Assembly (NCBI GenBank): GCA_965200895.1
Contig: CBDAVM010000002.1
Span: forward strand, 1-64,000
DNA length: 64,000 bases
Direction: 5' to 3'
DNA from: WTFV01 sp965200895
GTDB lineage: Bacteria; Acidobacteriota; Vicinamibacteria; Vicinamibacterales; UBA8438
The translations under genes and the position numbers were made by a program. The notes beneath the pieces were generated by a model. The model saw only the letters and a list, made by a program, of their open reading frames with translations. It was not told where the DNA came from and ran no database searches. Positions 1 to 7,597 of this stretch are shown piece after piece (within the stretch, counting starts at the first letter, position 1; every line of letters begins with the position of its first letter).

Positions 1-970
1 GGGTCATCTCGTAGAGGCCGGCCCAGCCCTCGACCAGCTCGGCCGCTTCGAAGCCCGGCAGGCGCGCCACGAGCGGCGGCCGGAAGTCGGTCGTCCACCG
101 CATCCGGTCGCAGTCGAAGTTCTCGCCCGGCGGCTCGTCGAGCTTCGTGCGGGCGACGATGATCCGGTCCGGATCCGTGGACGCGACGGGGTCGTCATGC
201 CGCCAGTGGACGCCCCCCGGATCGATCACCACGGGGAAGCGGTAGGGCCAGCGCTGGGGCAGGGCGCAGCGAAAGAGGTGCTGGCGTACCGGTGTCACCG
301 GCAGATCGAGATCCGCCAGTGCCGCGAGCTTCGCGGCGAAAGGGCCGGCCGCGTTGACCACCGCGCGTGCGTCCAGGGTTGCGCCGCCGTCGAGCGTCAC
401 GCCGTCGACACGCCCGCCGGAGACCCGGATTCGTGTCACCTCCCCGGTGACGTATGTCGCCCCGGCCGCCGCCGCCGCGTGCCGGAAGCCGGCCAGCACC
501 TCGCGCGGGTTCGCGTATCCGTCCTCCGGGCCGAAGATGCCGAAGCGGATGTCGTCGACCGCCAGGTCGGGCACCAGCGCGCGCACGGCGTCGACGTCGA
601 GGCGTTCGACGCGCGCCCCGAGCGCGCGCTGGCTCGCGTAGCGGCGCTCGAACCGCCGGGCATTCCCGTCGTTCGCCAGGAACAGGTAGCCGCGCTGCCG
701 GAACCAGGCCCGCGGCTGGTGTGTCGGCGTCCGCATCGTGGTGTCGAAACGTTCGTAGAACCGGATGCCGTGCCGGGCGAGCCGGATGTTCTCGGCGGAC
801 CCGAACTGCTGCCGCACGCCGCCCATCGCCAGAAACGACGAGGCGCGCCGGTAGGTCGGGTCGCGCTCGACGACGGCGACCTCGCCCTGGAAGCCGCCGG
901 TTCTCAGGTGCCAGGCGATGCTGGAGCCGACGACGCCGCCGCCGACGACAACGATGCGTTCCGTGGCCAT
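1..970 (-). CDS. FAD-dependent oxidoreductase, DAO family (C-terminus off the window)
   Basis: Reading leftwards from the ATG at 970, 323 codons stay open to the window edge, so the C-terminus is missing. Residues 4-20 form a Rossmann FAD-binding loop (IVVVGGGVVGSSIAWHL). An acidic residue follows at the next strand end (VVERDP). The last visible residues, GWAGLYEMT, match the conserved glycine-tyrosine-glutamate stretch near the end of D-amino-acid/sarcosine oxidase type enzymes. The family oxidises amines or amino acids with FAD; the substrate here cannot be told. The gene is last in a minus-strand run behind the SRPBCC gene, 39 bases away. The family is clear, the specificity is not. Confidence 0.85.
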   Translation of the reverse strand, partial: MATERIVVVGGGVVGSSIAWHLRTGGFQGEVAVVERDPTYRRASSFLAMGGVRQQFGSAENIRLARHGIRFYERFDTTMRTPTHQPRAWFRQRGYLFLANDGNARRFERRYASQRALGARVERLDVDAVRALVPDLAVDDIRFGIFGPEDGYANPREVLAGFRHAAAAAGATYVTGEVTRIRVSGGRVDGVTLDGGATLDARAVVNAAGPFAAKLAALADLDLPVTPVRQHLFRCALPQRWPYRFPVVIDPGGVHWRHDDPVASTDPDRIIVARTKLDEPPGENFDCDRMRWTTDFRPPLVARLPGFEAAELVEGWAGLYEMT

Positions 971-1009
971 GGGTCGGTGTGGGAAGGAGCGTGACCGGCG
1001 GATGGATCG

Positions 1010-1510
1010 TCAGGCCCGGCTTCTGCGCCGCCGTTTCCCTGCCGGCGGCCGCGTCGCCGCACCGTTCTCGATGTAGTGCTTCAGGGCGTCGAGCGAGACC
1101 CGCCACCCGGAGTTCATGTCGTCCTGGTAGCGCTTCCACTTCGTGCCGTCGTCCGCGCCGCTCTGACGGACCCGGACCCGGGTGGCCGATCCGTCGACGC
1201 TGCAGGTGACCTCGAGCCCCATCGGACCGAGCGGCTCGCCGCCGGCGGGCAACCAGTAGGCGTTGGCCACGAACAGCTCGCGGCCGACGCGGTACTCCAT
1301 CACGGTACCATGGAACACGCCGCCGGCGCGGCCGCTCCCGTGTACCCACTCGAGGGCGTACACGCCGAGCGGACGCGGCGTGGTGACCGAGCGCACGACG
1401 CCCCACCAGGCGGCCAGAGCCTGCGCATCGAAGAAGGCCGCCAGCACGCGGGTCGGCGCCCCGACGATCCAGACGGCGCTATCGACGCGAAGGCCGGTCG
1501 ATTTCCCCAT
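1010..1510 (-). CDS. SRPBCC/AHSA1-like domain protein
   Basis: The 166-residue product has the START/Bet v1-like pattern: an early AFFDAQALAAWW segment, a central strand pair and a C-terminal helix (GWRVSLDALKHYIENG). Such proteins bind hydrophobic ligands or act as AHSA1-like co-chaperones. No ligand can be inferred. The C-terminus is a basic tail (GKRRRRSRA). The start at 1510 is the first ATG giving a full domain; a GTG at 1534 would add eight residues. It lies 74 bases behind the DUF1343 gene and 39 bases before the FAD oxidoreductase, so it is probably co-transcribed with them. Confidence 0.75.
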   Translation of the reverse strand: MGKSTGLRVDSAVWIVGAPTRVLAAFFDAQALAAWWGVVRSVTTPRPLGVYALEWVHGSGRAGGVFHGTVMEYRVGRELFVANAYWLPAGGEPLGPMGLEVTCSVDGSATRVRVRQSGADDGTKWKRYQDDMNSGWRVSLDALKHYIENGAATRPPAGKRRRRSRA

Positions 1511-1584
1511 GAGCCGGACCTGAAATCGTATCACTCGGCCGGTCGTCCGCGCCGCGCGAATCGACGGCAGGGTCGCCCGCCGGC

Positions 1585-2748
1585 TCAGTACAGAAGGAAC
1601 CTTCGCCGGATGGCTTCGAAGGCCGCAACCTCGTCCCTCCAGCCCGAGGCGAGGTCGGCGGCGGTCCGGCCGGCGTCGATGGCGCGCCGAAGCGCGGGCG
1701 AGCCGGCCAGGATGTCGATGGGCATCCTGTCGTGCTCGTACTCGTACGGCGGCTCCCGCCAGCCGAACCGGTCGCCGAGGGCCTCCCGGCACGCCGCGAT
1801 CACGGCGACGCCGGCCAGCACCGGCCGGAAGGCGCGCCGGTCGGTGACATGAAGCTGGCACCCGCCGCAGGGCCGGCCGGCGTGCTTCTGGAACGTCGGC
1901 TCGAACGTCACCGGCCGGAAGTGGACACCGGGCAGGCGCCAGGCGTTCAGTGTCGTCGTGAATCGGTCGGGATCGACGCCGGGCGCGCCCGCGAACTCGA
2001 ACGGCCGGGTCGTGCCGCGCCCCTCCGACAGCATCGTCCCCTCGAGCAGGACCATCCCCGGGTAGACGATGGCGCTGTCGAGGGTCGGCAGGTTCGGCGA
2101 CGGGAGCACCCACGGGGCGGCCGCCTCGTCGTGGTACATCGCGCGCGACCACCCCTCGAGAGGCGCGATCTCGAGGTCGGCGCCGATGCCGAAGCGGTCG
2201 TTGAACAGCCGCGCCAGTTCGCCAATCGTCATGCCGTGCCGCAGCGGGATCGGGAACTGCCCGACGAAGGAGGCGAATGCGGGTTCGAGCACCGGCCCCT
2301 CGACCGCCTCGCCGCCGATGGGGTTGGGCCGGTCGCACACGACGACCGGCAGCCCGCACCGCCGGGCCGCCCGCAGGCAGTTGGCCAGTGTGTAGACGTA
2401 GGTGTAGACGCGGGTTCCCACGTCCTGCAGGTCGATCACCAGCCTGTCGAGACCGTCGAGCATCGCCGCCGTCGGCTCCCGCGTGTCGCTGTAGAGCGAG
2501 TGGATCGGCACGCCCAGCCGCGGGTGCCGCGCGTGCGCGGTCTCGACCATGTTGTCCTGCACATCGGCGTGGAAGCCGTGCTGCGGCCCGAAGAGCGCCG
2601 CCAACGTGACGCTGGGCCGGTCGGCGAACCGGTCGGCGACGTGGCGGAAGGCGTGGTCGACCGATGCCGGGTTGCAGACGAGGCCCACGCGCGCGCCGTC
2701 GAGGGCGCCGGAGGCGAGCAGGCGTTCGGAGCCGAGGGTGATCGCCAT
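1585..2748 (-). CDS. DUF1343 / NamZ-type exo-beta-N-acetylmuramidase
   Basis: The 387-residue protein has the DUF1343 signature throughout: VGLVCNPASVD near the start, FGPQHGFHADVQDNM, LVIDLQDVGTRVYTY, VVVCDRPNPIGG and a C-terminal EYEHDRMPIDIL block. Characterised members (NamZ) remove terminal N-acetylmuramic acid from peptidoglycan fragments during cell-wall recycling. Length is normal for the domain. Most relatives are exported, but no signal peptide is visible here; the protein begins MAITLGSERLL. The ATG at 2748 lies two bases past the stop of the upstream nuclease gene, so translation is probably coupled. The family is secure and the enzyme activity is inferred from it. Confidence 0.88.
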   Translation of the reverse strand: MAITLGSERLLASGALDGARVGLVCNPASVDHAFRHVADRFADRPSVTLAALFGPQHGFHADVQDNMVETAHARHPRLGVPIHSLYSDTREPTAAMLDGLDRLVIDLQDVGTRVYTYVYTLANCLRAARRCGLPVVVCDRPNPIGGEAVEGPVLEPAFASFVGQFPIPLRHGMTIGELARLFNDRFGIGADLEIAPLEGWSRAMYHDEAAAPWVLPSPNLPTLDSAIVYPGMVLLEGTMLSEGRGTTRPFEFAGAPGVDPDRFTTTLNAWRLPGVHFRPVTFEPTFQKHAGRPCGGCQLHVTDRRAFRPVLAGVAVIAACREALGDRFGWREPPYEYEHDRMPIDILAGSPALRRAIDAGRTAADLASGWRDEVAAFEAIRRRFLLY

Positions 2749-2750
2749 CC

Positions 2751-3329
2751 TCAGTCCGTGGCCCGGCCGGCGGAATCGGGAAGGCCGAAGAACAGCGCGA
2801 GCCAGTCGCGGAGATCCTCGAGAGCGACGGCCCTGCCGGTCGAGTGCAGATACGAGCGCATGTTGTCCGAGAACCCGTCTCCGGCGAACACCACGATGCC
2901 CGGGATGGGCCAGGCAGCCCGTGGCGAAAGTCCCCGCGGCATTCGAGCGACGATGCATCCCGCCTGGCTGCGTTGCTCCGCGGTCGCATATGGCCGATAT
3001 GCTCCCTTGTCGCGCCTTGCCAGGCGGGCGCCTCGCCGCTCTCGGTGCTCGCGGGGATTCCGCCACGGACCGCACGCGCCGATGTCCTGGATGGTGGCCG
3101 GGATCTTCTCCTCCGCCGACCCGCCGCTGCCCTGATACTTGCATTCGACGCCGAGACTCTGTGCGGTCTTGGTGGAACGGAGCACGAGGTCGATCTTCCG
3201 AACGGCTCCCCACAGCCGCCGGCCGACCCGCACCTGCCGGGCTGTGCGAAGACCCATCTCGTGGGCCATCGCGTACACCGCAGATTCCAGAGCGGCGCCG
3301 CTCGACGGCGCCTGGCGGCCGCCGGCCAT
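2751..3329 (-). CDS. PD-(D/E)XK nuclease, probable restriction partner of the Dam-like methylase
   Basis: The 192-residue product carries a plausible PD-(D/E)XK core: Asp47 in KIDLVL and Glu62-Cys-Lys64 in VECKYQ, followed by IQDIGA and IPGIVVFAGDGFS. It starts three bases after the stop of the Dam-type methylase. Methylase plus adjacent small nuclease is the usual type II restriction-modification layout, so cleavage of unmethylated DNA is inferred. Residues 86 to about 138 (rich in Arg and Ala) do not look like the family. They coincide with a palindromic DNA repeat that has entered in frame between IQDIGA and WPIPG. Whether the enzyme still works is unknown. Confidence 0.72.
   Translation of the reverse strand: MAGGRQAPSSGAALESAVYAMAHEMGLRTARQVRVGRRLWGAVRKIDLVLRSTKTAQSLGVECKYQGSGGSAEEKIPATIQDIGACGPWRNPREHRERRGARLARRDKGAYRPYATAEQRSQAGCIVARMPRGLSPRAAWPIPGIVVFAGDGFSDNMRSYLHSTGRAVALEDLRDWLALFFGLPDSAGRATD
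2916..3074 (-). repeat. Palindromic repeat element inserted in frame in the nuclease gene
   Basis: About 159 bases interrupt the nuclease without breaking its frame. The core is a long imperfect hairpin at 2959-3028: outer arms CCCGCCTGGC and GCCAGGCGGG, and an inner GCATATGGCCGATATGC. Beside it (about 3046-3085) is a segment with GGGGATTCC followed by CCACG, which resembles the repeats at 42135 and 42265. The element looks like a small mobile or REP-like unit. No transposase goes with it. Confidence 0.65.
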
Positions 3330-3332
3330 CTA

Positions 3333-4349
3333 CTACGTCGTCCGTCCCGGGATGTTCGTGATCACGTACTCGGCGATCGCGCCCCGGCGGGTCGCGTCGG
3401 CGTTGATCGCCCGGCGCGCGGGCACGCGGTGCGCCCGCAGGCCGGCCCGTTCGGCATCGACGTTGCCGTCGTACAACGCGGTGATCTCCGGCGCGGTCGA
3501 GTTGCTCAACAGGACGTGGCAGCCGCGTTCCGCAAGTGCGATAACGACCTGCTGCAGTCTGTTCTGGTCCCCGTGGTCGAAGCGGTCGGCGGTGTACGAG
3601 GTGAAGGACGCCGTGGGGCTCAGCGGGGCGTAGGGCGGGTCGAGATAGATGAAGTCTCCCCGTTCGGCCGCGCCGAGGACACGGTCGTAGGGGGCGTGCT
3701 CGATCACCGCATCCAGCTCTCGCAGCGCGGCGGATACCCGCCGCAGGTTCGCCTCGTCGCAGACCCGCGGGTTCCGGTACCGGCCGCGCGGCACGTTGAA
3801 CGCGCCGCGGCTGTTCACCCGGAACAGGCCGTTGAAGCCGGTGCGATTCAGGTAGATCAGCATGGCGGCGAGCGTTGCCGTGTAGTCGGCCGCGCGCGGC
3901 CCGCTCCCGTTGCCGATGGCCTCCCGCGCGGGATTGAATCGCTCGTCCCGGACCTGGTAGTAGTGCGTCTCCGGTGCGGCCGCGCGGTCGGAGGCCAGCA
4001 TCCGCAATTCGCGGATCACGTTGTCGGGAACGTCGCTCAGACGTTGCCAGCAGCCCGCGAGGTCGGGATTGATGTCGGTCAGCCGCACGCGGTGGGGGCG
4101 CAGGCCGCCGCGCGCGACCAGGTCGAAGAAGACCGCGCCGCTTCCGAGGAAGGGCTCGTGGTACGTTCCGAACTGCGCCGGATAATGCGCCCGCAGCGCA
4201 GGCAGGAGCTGCCGCTTGCCGCCGGCCCACTTCAGGAACGGGCGGATCGGACGCACGGGCCGCGCGAGCGCCTCGGTGCGGCTCGACCCGCCGGCGTGTG
4301 CAGGGCGGGACGCGGCGGATCCTCCGGTGGGCGTCGTGGTCAAGTCCAT
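3333..4349 (-). CDS. Dam-type DNA N6-adenine methyltransferase (D12 class)
   Basis: The 338-residue enzyme has the class alpha N6-adenine methyltransferase motifs in order: PFLKWAGGKRQLLP at 37-50, the SAM-binding EPFLGSGAVFF at 65-75, TDINPDL at 91-97 and the catalytic DPPY at 237-240. It transfers a methyl group from S-adenosylmethionine to adenine in a specific DNA site; the recognition sequence cannot be read from the protein. Two starts are possible, ATG at 4349 (chosen) or 4376; neither has a clear ribosome site, and the first 30 residues are poorly conserved. It is followed after three bases by a PD-(D/E)XK nuclease, which argues for restriction-modification rather than solitary Dam function. 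Confidence 0.88.
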   Translation of the reverse strand: MDLTTTPTGGSAASRPAHAGGSSRTEALARPVRPIRPFLKWAGGKRQLLPALRAHYPAQFGTYHEPFLGSGAVFFDLVARGGLRPHRVRLTDINPDLAGCWQRLSDVPDNVIRELRMLASDRAAAPETHYYQVRDERFNPAREAIGNGSGPRAADYTATLAAMLIYLNRTGFNGLFRVNSRGAFNVPRGRYRNPRVCDEANLRRVSAALRELDAVIEHAPYDRVLGAAERGDFIYLDPPYAPLSPTASFTSYTADRFDHGDQNRLQQVVIALAERGCHVLLSNSTAPEITALYDGNVDAERAGLRAHRVPARRAINADATRRGAIAEYVITNIPGRTT

Positions 4350-4541
4350 TGGATGTCGTCGCGGTCCGGTTGGCATGTTGCACCACGCGGACGGCACCGC
4401 ATCAGCGGCCTCGGGGACGTCCACCCTGACGACCCGACCATCGTGCAAGAATATCAGAAGCTCGTGAACTGCTGCCCGCCGTCTGTTGGCGCGGCGGCGC
4501 GGCGTGCTCCGCTGACGCCCGACAGGCAACGTGGGGCCCGT

Positions 4542-4690
4542 CGTCGGGGTGCGGGGCGAACAAGCCGGACCAGCGGGCGCCGTTGCAGCCACTCGCAATC
4601 GGCGGCGTCCGGCCGCCGTCGGGTGCGGGGCGAACAAGCCGGGCCAGCGACCGGTGCGGGCCGCTACGCCCGCTACGCCCGCTACGCTGC
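4542..4690. repeat. Short direct repeats in the divergent intergenic region
   Basis: The 383-base gap between the methylase and the acyl-CoA dehydrogenase holds two near-identical copies of a 33-34-base unit (4542-4575 and 4617-4649; shared core TGCGGGGCGAACAAGCC). These are followed by three tandem copies of the 9-mer CGCTACGCC at 4662-4688. No gene is seen in the gap. Both flanking promoters must lie here, but none is recognisable. Confidence 0.6.
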
Positions 4691-4732
4691 CGGAACGGTA
4701 GAATGTGGCCGCACCGATACCGAAGGAGGAGC

Positions 4733-5896
4733 GTGATCGGACCGGATATCGAACTGCATCAGGATTTGCGGAGCGCCGTCGGCGAGCTCTGCCGGCGGTT
4801 TCCCGATTCGTACTGGCGGGACCTCGACCGCGAGGAGGCCTATCCGGAGGAGTTCGTCCGCACGCTGACCGACGCCGGTTACCTGGCCGCCCTGATACCG
4901 GACGAGTACGGCGGCTCGGGGCTGGGCATCACCGAGGCGGCGATCATCCTGGAGGAGGTCAACCGCTCGGGCGGCAACGCGGCCGCGTGCCACGCCCAGA
5001 TGTACATCATGGGGACCCTGCTGCGGCACGGTTCCGACGCGCAGAAGCGCGAGTACCTGCCGCAGATCGCGAGCGGCGCGCTGCGGCTGCAGGCGTTCGG
5101 GGTGACCGAGCCGACCACCGGCACCGACACCACGCAGCTCCAGACCATGGCGGTGCGCGACGGGGATCGCTACATCGTCAACGGGCAGAAGGTGTGGATC
5201 TCGCGCGCCGAGTACTCCGACCTGATGCTGTTGATCGCACGCACGACGCCCCGCGAGAATGTCGTCAGGAAGACGGACGGGCTGTCGGTGTTTCTGGTCG
5301 ACCTGCGCAACACGGTCGGCAACGGTGTCACCATCCGGCCGCTGCGCGCGATGATGAACCACGCGACGACGGAGGTGTTCTTCGACAACCTCGAGGTGCC
5401 GGCCGCCAACCGCATCGGCGAGGAGGGGCGCGGCTTCCGGTATCTGCTCGACGGACTGAACGCCGAGCGCATCCTGATCGCCGCCGAATGCGTCGGCGAC
5501 GGCCGCTGGTTCATCGAGCGTGCGGCCCGCTATGCGAACGAGCGGATCGTCTTCGATCGGCCGATCGGCAAGAACCAGGGCGTGCAGTTTCCCATCGCCC
5601 GCGCCCACGTCAATGTCGAGGCGGCCGACCTGATGCGGGCCCGCGCGGCCGAGCTGTTCGACGCGGGGAAGCCGTGCGGGGCCGAGGCCAACATGGCCAA
5701 GCTGCTCGCGGCCGACGCGTCGTGGGAAGCGGCCAACGTGGCTCTGCAGACGCACGGCGGCTTCGGCTTCGCGGAGGACTACGACATCGAGCGCAAGTTC
5801 CGCGAGACACGGCTCTACCAGGTGGCGCCGATCTCGACGAATCTGATCCTCTCGTACATCGCCGAGCACGTACTCGGCCTGCCGCGGTCGTTCTGA
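4733..5896 (+). CDS. Acyl-CoA dehydrogenase
   Basis: The start is a GTG at 4733 preceded at ideal spacing by AAGGAGGA, giving 387 residues, the normal length. The flavin and substrate regions of acyl-CoA dehydrogenases are present: LIPDEYGGSGLG, QAFGVTEPTTGTD, INGQKVWIS-like VNGQKVWISRAEY, and QTHGGFGFAEDYDIERKFRE near the end. The usual C-terminal YEG catalytic glutamate is not in place (the segment reads RLYQVAPIS). The base may instead be in the LNAERILIAAE helix, as in isovaleryl-CoA dehydrogenase-like enzymes. Its stop overlaps the ATG of the CoA-transferase. The neighbours form an itaconate-type degradation set, in which such a dehydrogenase also occurs in Pseudomonas. Confidence 0.9.
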   Translation: MIGPDIELHQDLRSAVGELCRRFPDSYWRDLDREEAYPEEFVRTLTDAGYLAALIPDEYGGSGLGITEAAIILEEVNRSGGNAAACHAQMYIMGTLLRHGSDAQKREYLPQIASGALRLQAFGVTEPTTGTDTTQLQTMAVRDGDRYIVNGQKVWISRAEYSDLMLLIARTTPRENVVRKTDGLSVFLVDLRNTVGNGVTIRPLRAMMNHATTEVFFDNLEVPAANRIGEEGRGFRYLLDGLNAERILIAAECVGDGRWFIERAARYANERIVFDRPIGKNQGVQFPIARAHVNVEAADLMRARAAELFDAGKPCGAEANMAKLLAADASWEAANVALQTHGGFGFAEDYDIERKFRETRLYQVAPISTNLILSYIAEHVLGLPRSF

Positions 5897-7137
5897 TGGC
5901 CGCTCCGCCCGGCCCTCACGGCAGCGAGCAGTCGGGCGACTGCCCGGCCGGCGTCGGGACCGCCCCTCTCGACGGCGTGACGGTGGTCACCCTCGAACAG
6001 GCCGTCGCGGCGCCGTTCGCCACCCGCCAGCTCGCCGATCTGGGCGCACGGGTCATCAAGGTGGAGCGTCCGGGCGGGGGCGACTTCGCACGCGGCTACG
6101 ACGCGACGGTCAAGGGGCTGTCGAGCCACTTCGTCTGGCTCAACCGCTCGAAGGAGTCGCTGGCCCTCGACCTGAAGCGGCCGCAGGCGCGCGAGGTCGT
6201 GGCGAAGCTCATCGATCGGGCGGACGTCTTCGTGCAGAACCTGGCGCCCGGGGCCGCCGATCGGCTCGGTCTCGACGCCGGAACGCTGCGCGGGCGCCGG
6301 CCGCGGCTCATCGTCTGCAACGTCTCGGGCTACGGCGCCACCGGGCCGTTCCGCGACAAGAAGGCGTATGACCTGCTCGTGCAGGCCGAGGCCGGGCTGG
6401 TGTCGATTACCGGGACGCCCGACCAGGTGGTGAAGTCGTCCATCTCGGTGGCCGACATCGCGGCCGGCATGTACGCCTACTCGGGCGTGCTGACCGCGCT
6501 GTTCCGGCGTGAGCGGAGCGGCGTTGGGGCCACCTTCGAGGTCTCGATGCTGGAAGCGCTCGGCGAATGGATGGGTTTCCCCCTCTACTACACGCTGTAC
6601 GGCGGCACGCCGCCGGCCCGCAGCGGCGCCCGGCACGCCGCCATCGCGCCCTACGGCCCGTTCACCGGCGCCGATGGCGAGACGGTGTTCCTGGGGCTGC
6701 AGAACGAGCGCGAATGGGTGCGCTTCTGCGCCGAGGTGCTGGAGAGGCCGGCCCTGGCGACCGATCCGCGTTTCGACGCCAACGCGAGGCGGGTGGCCAA
6801 CCGGGATGCGCTGGAGGCCGCCATCGGGGAGGTGTTCGGGACCCTGACGGCGGAACAGATCGTCGCCCGCCTCGACGCGGCGCAGATTGCGAACGGCCGC
6901 ATGAACTCCGTGGCGCAGCTCGCCGCGCACCCGCAGCTCGCCGCCCGCGACCGCTGGCGCGAGGTGGCATCCGCGGCCGGACCGCTGCGGGCGACCCTGC
7001 CGCCGGCCGCCCTCGACGGCGCCGAGCCCCGCATGGGCGCCATTCCCGAGGTGGGCGAGCACACCGGGGCGATTCTCGCCGAGCTCGGCTACGCACCGGC
7101 CACCGTCGCCGCGTGGCGCGAGGCGGGGATCGCGTGA
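5896..7137 (+). CDS. CaiB/BaiF family (class III) CoA-transferase
   Basis: The 413-residue product carries the family hallmarks: LDGVTVVTLEQAVAAPFATRQLADLGARVIKVE at 25-57, VFVQNLAPGAADRLGL, and the catalytic aspartate Asp159 in KKAYDLLVQAEAG. The class III mechanism passes CoA through an aspartyl-CoA anhydride. Its ATG overlaps the dehydrogenase stop (TGATG), so the two are translationally coupled. With the MaoC and CitE-like genes beyond the insertion sequence, it would supply itaconyl-CoA or a similar CoA ester from the free acid. The acceptor acid is inferred from context only. Confidence 0.9.
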   Translation: MAAPPGPHGSEQSGDCPAGVGTAPLDGVTVVTLEQAVAAPFATRQLADLGARVIKVERPGGGDFARGYDATVKGLSSHFVWLNRSKESLALDLKRPQAREVVAKLIDRADVFVQNLAPGAADRLGLDAGTLRGRRPRLIVCNVSGYGATGPFRDKKAYDLLVQAEAGLVSITGTPDQVVKSSISVADIAAGMYAYSGVLTALFRRERSGVGATFEVSMLEALGEWMGFPLYYTLYGGTPPARSGARHAAIAPYGPFTGADGETVFLGLQNEREWVRFCAEVLERPALATDPRFDANARRVANRDALEAAIGEVFGTLTAEQIVARLDAAQIANGRMNSVAQLAAHPQLAARDRWREVASAAGPLRATLPPAALDGAEPRMGAIPEVGEHTGAILAELGYAPATVAAWREAGIA

Positions 7138-7164
7138 CGCGACCTCGTTTCGACGACCTGCCCA

Positions 7165-7545
7165 TCCAGCCGGCCCGCGGGCACGGCCTGGACTTCGCCG
7201 TCCCCTTCCACGATGGGGACGATTCGCGCCGGGCTCACCTCGCGGATCTGCGCCGGATTCAGGTTGTAGAATCCCATCCCCGCCAGGGTGTCGTACACGG
7301 GCCGGAACACCTCGTATCCGGACGCCGGCAGCAGATAGAGCCGGTCGCTTCCGCCGGTGGGGGGGCGGATGCGCAATCGAGCTGCGTCTGTGTCGGCCGT
7401 CCTCCGCGCGTGATCGCGGTGGAGCAGGTGGTGCGCAATGGAGTTGCCGCCTTCGGAACGAATCCGAGGTTGCCCCGATCGTGCGGACGGATTGGCGCTT
7501 GCGGATTCACATCAGGACAGGTTCTCGGTTTCCGTGGTTTCCGTG
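7165..7545 (-). pseudogene. Remnant of an AAA_21-type ATPase followed by the start of a DUF4276 protein
   Basis: On the minus strand, running from the IS edge, codons between 7439 and about 7246 spell the C-terminal part of an AAA_21/ABC-type ATPase (DRLYLLPASGYEVFRPVYD, then MGFYNLNPAQIRE). Directly after it comes VSPARIVPIVEGDGEVQAVP, which matches the typical N-terminus of DUF4276 proteins, the usual downstream partner of these ATPases. The match then breaks off into unrelated residues before the end of the CoA-transferase gene. Neither gene is complete. Such pairs resemble defence or competence-associated ATPase/TOPRIM-like modules. The call rests on remembered family motifs. Confidence 0.55.
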
Positions 7546-7597
7546 CTAGCGCTCAATCACAGTTGACACAGGCCGTGGCTCAGTGTAAAAGGTTTCT

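Noticed and set aside
3333..4349. Solitary housekeeping Dam methylase
   Set aside because: The immediate PD-(D/E)XK neighbour with a three-base gap makes a restriction-modification pair more likely, though a solitary role is not excluded.
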